Positions 60,481 through 64,000 of a stretch of 64,000 bases of DNA are shown one piece after another (positions within the stretch are counted from its first letter, which is position 1; each line of letters opens with the position of its first letter). The translations under genes were made by a program, and so were the position numbers. The notes below the pieces were generated by a model. It ran no database searches. It was given only the letters and a program-made list of their open reading frames with translations, and was not told where the DNA came from. The DNA comes from Xenorhabdus anantnagensis. Its GTDB lineage: Bacteria; Pseudomonadota; Gammaproteobacteria; Enterobacterales; Enterobacteriaceae. The stretch is from NCBI RefSeq assembly GCF_028598555.1, contig NZ_JAQRFN010000006.1:120543-184542 (forward strand), given 5' to 3'.

Positions 60481-63057
60481 CTATATAACCCATCGCTGCC
60501 CGAACCCGTCCGCTGGGGTCATAACAGCTTCGGAGTTATAGTCAATCTGGGACTGCAACCGCTTTCCGGCTTCGGCGGTGAGGAACGCGTTACCGGTTGC
60601 CTCCACTATCCAGCGCGTGTCCGTCGACGACTCCCCCCGGATAAATGCTGTCCACGGGGATTGATTGCCCGATTTATCCACCAGCCGTGCCCGGAAGTAG
60701 AAAGCCACCCCGGCTGCCAGTCCCTGCATGGTGTGCGTGCGCTGCGGATAGGGAATATCGGCCAGTAACATCAATCCCTCACCGTCGTGGGTCTGACTGT
60801 ACTGAATTTCGGTTTTCAGCGTATCGTCGGTCTGGGATGCAAACCCCCAGTCTAACTGGATACCGAAGAGAATCGGTGTGGTTGTAAAGCCCAGTGGGGC
60901 GGGCGGATTGCCCTCTTTGCCTTTGAGGTGCGTTTCCGGGGCATTGGCCCAGAGACTGGATATTTCTGAGGCATTAATCGCCCGTACCCGTGCCTGATAG
61001 CGTCCGGCGTAAATGTTGGGCACTTCAAAGCCCTGCGTTGACGTACGGGGGGCGGATATCCAGTTACCGTTATCCCGCCGCCACTCCGCCTCATAGGCAA
61101 TCGCATTCTCAACCGCCTCCCATGTCACACGCAATGTCGTAACTGCAATCCCCTGATTGACCACCGAGTGACTACGGATAGTGACATTTTTCGGCGGGGG
61201 CTGAACGCCGGGCGGAATGACGGAAATAGGGCGCTCGTCAATGCGCGTGCCGGTATCAATATGGGGGTATTTATCGGGGTTATGCTCAATCGCGGTGATT
61301 TCAAAGGACACGCCGTCCTCACCCTCTTTGATGCCTGTTACCCTGAATTGCTGGATAGCCAAATCCGCCGCATCCATCGCCCAGACACATTCAGCCGCTG
61401 GGGTTTCTGAATAGGCGGTGGTGACTGTAATCACCTTTCCGTTGACCGCCTGAATGGTGCGCCCCTCAGCCGTGCCCGATGGCAGGTTCAGGATTAACCG
61501 CTCACCCACTTTTGCCGAAGACGCCCTGTCCAGTGTGATATTGCGTCCGTTCACGTCATTGACTCGCCCGCCCAGTACACGACCGGAAAACATTTCATCC
61601 GCCACCCCAATGATGTAACCGGGTAGCGGGATTTTGCCGTCCAGCCCCACCGTAAAGGTGACCATCCGGTCATACTCGTTGGTGTACAGCACCCATTTAC
61701 CGCGCCGGATAGCCTCACTCTGGCGGGTACAGCCAATCGCGGTCACATCGGCTTGTTTTACCTCGTAGCGGCGGATTAACCGGTTATCGAAAACCGGCGC
61801 AACTGCATCCTGATAGCCGTTCTGTGGGTCTGACCAGCTCACCATCGCCGTGGAATAATGGGTTTTTTCACTGGAACTGGCGTAAACAAATTTCCCGTCA
61901 CGGACATTGGCACGGGTATAGATAAAATCCATGTCGCGCGGCATATCAGCCAGCACGTTCATGTTGTTGTTGGCCCAGAATGTCATGCCCCGGAAAATAC
62001 CCGCGATATCGCGTAATACGGTCCATGCATCCTCTTGTGACTGGATATACACGTTGCAGGTGTGACGCGGCTCTGTTCCCCCTTTGCCATCAGGGACAGG
62101 CTGGTCACAATACTGGGCAATCCGGTACAAATCCCATTTTGCCAGATTCAGGTTTTCTGTTTTCACCCGCGTACCGATGCTGAACCGGTCATTGATCATC
62201 AGGTCATACAGCACCCACGCCGGGTTATCTGTCCAAGCCCATTTAAATTGTCCTGACCAGATGCCCGAACAGGTGCGGCTTTCCGTATCATAATTATCCG
62301 GCACACGAATAATGCGCATCTTGGGTTCACACGAGACCTGCGGGATATTATTGCGGAACTGTTTAGCATCAAACTGAACGAATAACAGTGCGGTTTCGGG
62401 GTAACTCAGTTTGGCGTCAATCACCTCAGTGATAGCTTCGACCACCATCGCATCGGCAATCCGGGTGCTGGTCTGTTTGGGGGTCAGGCGGCGAATACGC
62501 ACCTGCCAACCTGAATGCGCCTTGGGTAAATCAATGCGGTGTGAGCGTTCGTATTTGGTGGTGGTTTTGCCATCAACCGCAGTTTTCAGCACTTCCTGAT
62601 AAGTTCCGCCATCTGTTGCCACCTCAATGACATAATCAATGCGATAGCCCACCGTATCCCCGTTCTCTTTCTGCGTCTGCAACTGCGGCCACGATAACCG
62701 GATGCGCACGGCAGACAGCTGGGTATTGGTGACCGATCTGACCCATGACTCATTTAATTCAGTCCCGACGGTCAGCTCATTTTCCACCGCAGGTATGCCG
62801 GGAATATAATCCTGATGGGGTATGCCGGGGCGAAATTCCCACTTCACCCCCTCAAAGTTTGCCTGACCATCAGGGCCGATGATCGGCGTGTTATCCAGAA
62901 AGATATTGGTGCCATCGAGTCCGCCGGCGAATTCCCCTTCCCCCAACGCTAACACGATTTTGGCATACGACGTCGATTGCAGCGAATCCGGTGATTCAAC
63001 CGGCGTGCGGGGGCTTTCATTGCCGCCCTTGCTGCCCTGAATAAGATGCTGTCCCAT
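60481..63057 (-). CDS. Phage tail tip protein J (host specificity)
   Basis: An 858-residue lambda gpJ-like protein. It opens with SKGG then TSYAKIVLALGEGEFAGGL, holds PQVSCEPKMRIIRVPDNYD and WDLYRIAQYCDQPVPDGKGG, and has fibronectin-III-like segments (IAVTTLRVTWEAVENAIAYEAEWR; GFTTTPILFGIQLDWGF). Lambda J has 1132 residues; here it stops soon after the FN3 part, so the receptor-binding end may be carried by the two following small genes. GC content looks higher than in the host backbone. Confidence 0.9.
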   Translation of the reverse strand: MGQHLIQGSKGGNESPRTPVESPDSLQSTSYAKIVLALGEGEFAGGLDGTNIFLDNTPIIGPDGQANFEGVKWEFRPGIPHQDYIPGIPAVENELTVGTELNESWVRSVTNTQLSAVRIRLSWPQLQTQKENGDTVGYRIDYVIEVATDGGTYQEVLKTAVDGKTTTKYERSHRIDLPKAHSGWQVRIRRLTPKQTSTRIADAMVVEAITEVIDAKLSYPETALLFVQFDAKQFRNNIPQVSCEPKMRIIRVPDNYDTESRTCSGIWSGQFKWAWTDNPAWVLYDLMINDRFSIGTRVKTENLNLAKWDLYRIAQYCDQPVPDGKGGTEPRHTCNVYIQSQEDAWTVLRDIAGIFRGMTFWANNNMNVLADMPRDMDFIYTRANVRDGKFVYASSSEKTHYSTAMVSWSDPQNGYQDAVAPVFDNRLIRRYEVKQADVTAIGCTRQSEAIRRGKWVLYTNEYDRMVTFTVGLDGKIPLPGYIIGVADEMFSGRVLGGRVNDVNGRNITLDRASSAKVGERLILNLPSGTAEGRTIQAVNGKVITVTTAYSETPAAECVWAMDAADLAIQQFRVTGIKEGEDGVSFEITAIEHNPDKYPHIDTGTRIDERPISVIPPGVQPPPKNVTIRSHSVVNQGIAVTTLRVTWEAVENAIAYEAEWRRDNGNWISAPRTSTQGFEVPNIYAGRYQARVRAINASEISSLWANAPETHLKGKEGNPPAPLGFTTTPILFGIQLDWGFASQTDDTLKTEIQYSQTHDGEGLMLLADIPYPQRTHTMQGLAAGVAFYFRARLVDKSGNQSPWTAFIRGESSTDTRWIVEATGNAFLTAEAGKRLQSQIDYNSEAVMTPADGFGQRWVI

Positions 63058-63110
63058 GGTTCACCCATAAAAAAAGTCGCCTGAGCGACCTGACTGAAAA
63101 ACGATGAAGA

Positions 63111-63695
63111 TTATTGCTGGTCTTCGGCGTAGATACCCGCTGAGATAATGGCCCCGCCGATACGACGCTTGCCGTAGCCCACCGGAACCGGGTTCCCCTG
63201 CGCAATGGAGTTGACCGGGCCACCAAAGGCATAGGACGGTTTATTGTCGGGATCTTCCCGTCGCGCCAGTCCGCCCGGCATCGGTGATAACATCTGTACC
63301 ACGCCCCCCAGCATCATTCCGATACCGGACATCACCATCGGTGCCCCCCACGGGGTGGCCCACATAAACGCCCCGGCCACCACCATCACCGCACCGAGAA
63401 TGGTCTGGAACACCCCCGCTTTTTTGCTGCCGATAATCATCGGGGCAATACGGATATCCTCTTCACCGGAAAATTCCAGCTCATCGCGGCTGATATTGTG
63501 TTTTCCGCTGAACACGGCAAAAGTCAGTCCGCGCTCTTTAGCGGTTAACAGAAACTTTTCAAAGCCGTCAATAAGGACAGACAACGCCCGAATAGCTTCT
63601 TGGGGTGATGATACCGCCAATCGATGCTCCCGCCCGAACAGGGCACCGAGTATCCCGTATAACCGTATTATGCGTACTGTATTCATATTGTTCAC
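63111..63695 (-). CDS. Phage tail assembly protein I
   Basis: A 194-residue protein like lambda gpI: N-terminal VRIIRLYGILGALFGREHRLAV, then a Gly/Met/Ala-rich hydrophobic centre (ILGAVMVVAGAFMWATPWGA), and PVPVGYGKRRIGGAIISAG at the end. Overlaps the upstream K-like gene by 4 bases (translational coupling). Confidence 0.88.
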   Translation of the reverse strand: MNNMNTVRIIRLYGILGALFGREHRLAVSSPQEAIRALSVLIDGFEKFLLTAKERGLTFAVFSGKHNISRDELEFSGEEDIRIAPMIIGSKKAGVFQTILGAVMVVAGAFMWATPWGAPMVMSGIGMMLGGVVQMLSPMPGGLARREDPDNKPSYAFGGPVNSIAQGNPVPVGYGKRRIGGAIISAGIYAEDQQ

Positions 63696-64000
63696 TCCTG
63701 ATACCTGACTGTTTTCACGGTTCTATCTTGCCAATAGCCACTGTAGGACACACGGTTACTGAGTTGCCCGTACATATGGTGCAACATCAGCCCCTCACCA
63801 ATGTATACGCCAGCATGATTGGGTTCGCTGGCCTGTACCTGCATAATAATCACATCCCCCACCTGCAAATCGCCACTGCACGCTGTGAAGCCAGCTTCTG
63901 CATAGTGCTTCATATACAGGTTTTCACCGTTGTTCCACCAGCCATCGGCGCGCTCAAAATGGGGAATGTCGATATCACGCTCCAGCCGATACCAGTCACG
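63692..64000 (-). CDS. Phage tail protein K (NlpC/P60-type), partial
   Basis: The frame is open to the right edge. The visible C-terminal 102 residues begin RDWYRLERDIDIPHFERADG and contain the catalytic-His segment NHAGVYIGEGLMLHHMYGQLS of the lambda gpK peptidase. The catalytic Cys would lie beyond the window. Confidence 0.85.
   Translation of the reverse strand, partial: RDWYRLERDIDIPHFERADGWWNNGENLYMKHYAEAGFTACSGDLQVGDVIIMQVQASEPNHAGVYIGEGLMLHHMYGQLSNRVSYSGYWQDRTVKTVRYQE

Noticed and set aside
63244..63708. 154-residue plus-strand frame opposite the tail I gene
   Set aside because: GC-rich phage DNA gives long antisense frames; the minus-strand frame has clear tail protein I features.

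Overview
The window is a chromosomal segment of a Xenorhabdus-like (Morganellaceae, order Enterobacterales) bacterium. Three things point there. The gene order follows the E. coli argW-to-yfcD backbone, read here from right to left. The left edge holds a lysine-peptide-type NRPS with dual epimerisation/condensation domains and a thioesterase. The intergenic DNA is AT-rich and carries dispersed palindromic repeats. The genus is an inference from content, not from a database match.

Layout: (1) 1-8755, the 3' end of a large NRPS gene cut by the left edge, then a terminator and a beta/gamma-crystallin-like protein. (2) 9880-12298, yfcD, yfcG and yfcH. (3) 12664-16498, an AT-rich four-gene operon: CBS-like PLP synthase, LysA-like decarboxylase, LysO-type exporter, AlaX-type tRNA-editing protein. 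It sits where E. coli carries argT-hisJQMP. (4) 16526-26364, the classical pdxB-usg-truA-dedA-accD-folC-dedD-cvpA-purF-ubiX block on the minus strand, with a PurR box before cvpA. (5) 26533-32832, an EamA transporter and a tctDE/tctCBA tricarboxylate uptake locus in place of flk. (6) 32928-41909, fabB, mnmC, GNAT protein, decayed coiled-coil gene, yfcL, epmC, yfcA, aroC, prmB. (7) 42135-50245, a complete histidine utilisation locus (permease, hutH, hutU, hutC, hutG, hutI) with two HutC-type operators, lying between prmB and smrB, which are neighbours in E. coli. (8) 50428-58375, smrB, sixA, fadJ, fadI, yfcZ, fadL, mlaA, with FadR-type sites before fadI and fadL. (9) 58559-64000, tRNA-Arg(CCT) followed by a truncated tyrosine integrase and lambda-type tail genes (J, I, K) on the opposite strand: a prophage remnant or prophage end at the argW site.

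Most genes are housekeeping. The most interesting unit is the operon at 12664-16498. Its enzymes could join two amino-acid halves (CBS-like step) and decarboxylate one end (DAP-decarboxylase-like step). The exporter belongs to a family that handles lysine and thialysine, and the fourth protein could clear mischarged tRNA. Together they look like a small pathway for a toxic amino acid, possibly a lysine analogue such as thialysine, with built-in self-protection.

A second theme is an unusual density of short tandem duplications (9-19 bp units, 2-6 copies) inside genes and at start or stop codons: in the NRPS, the decarboxylase, hutH, hutI, truA, the tctD/tctE junction and several spacers.
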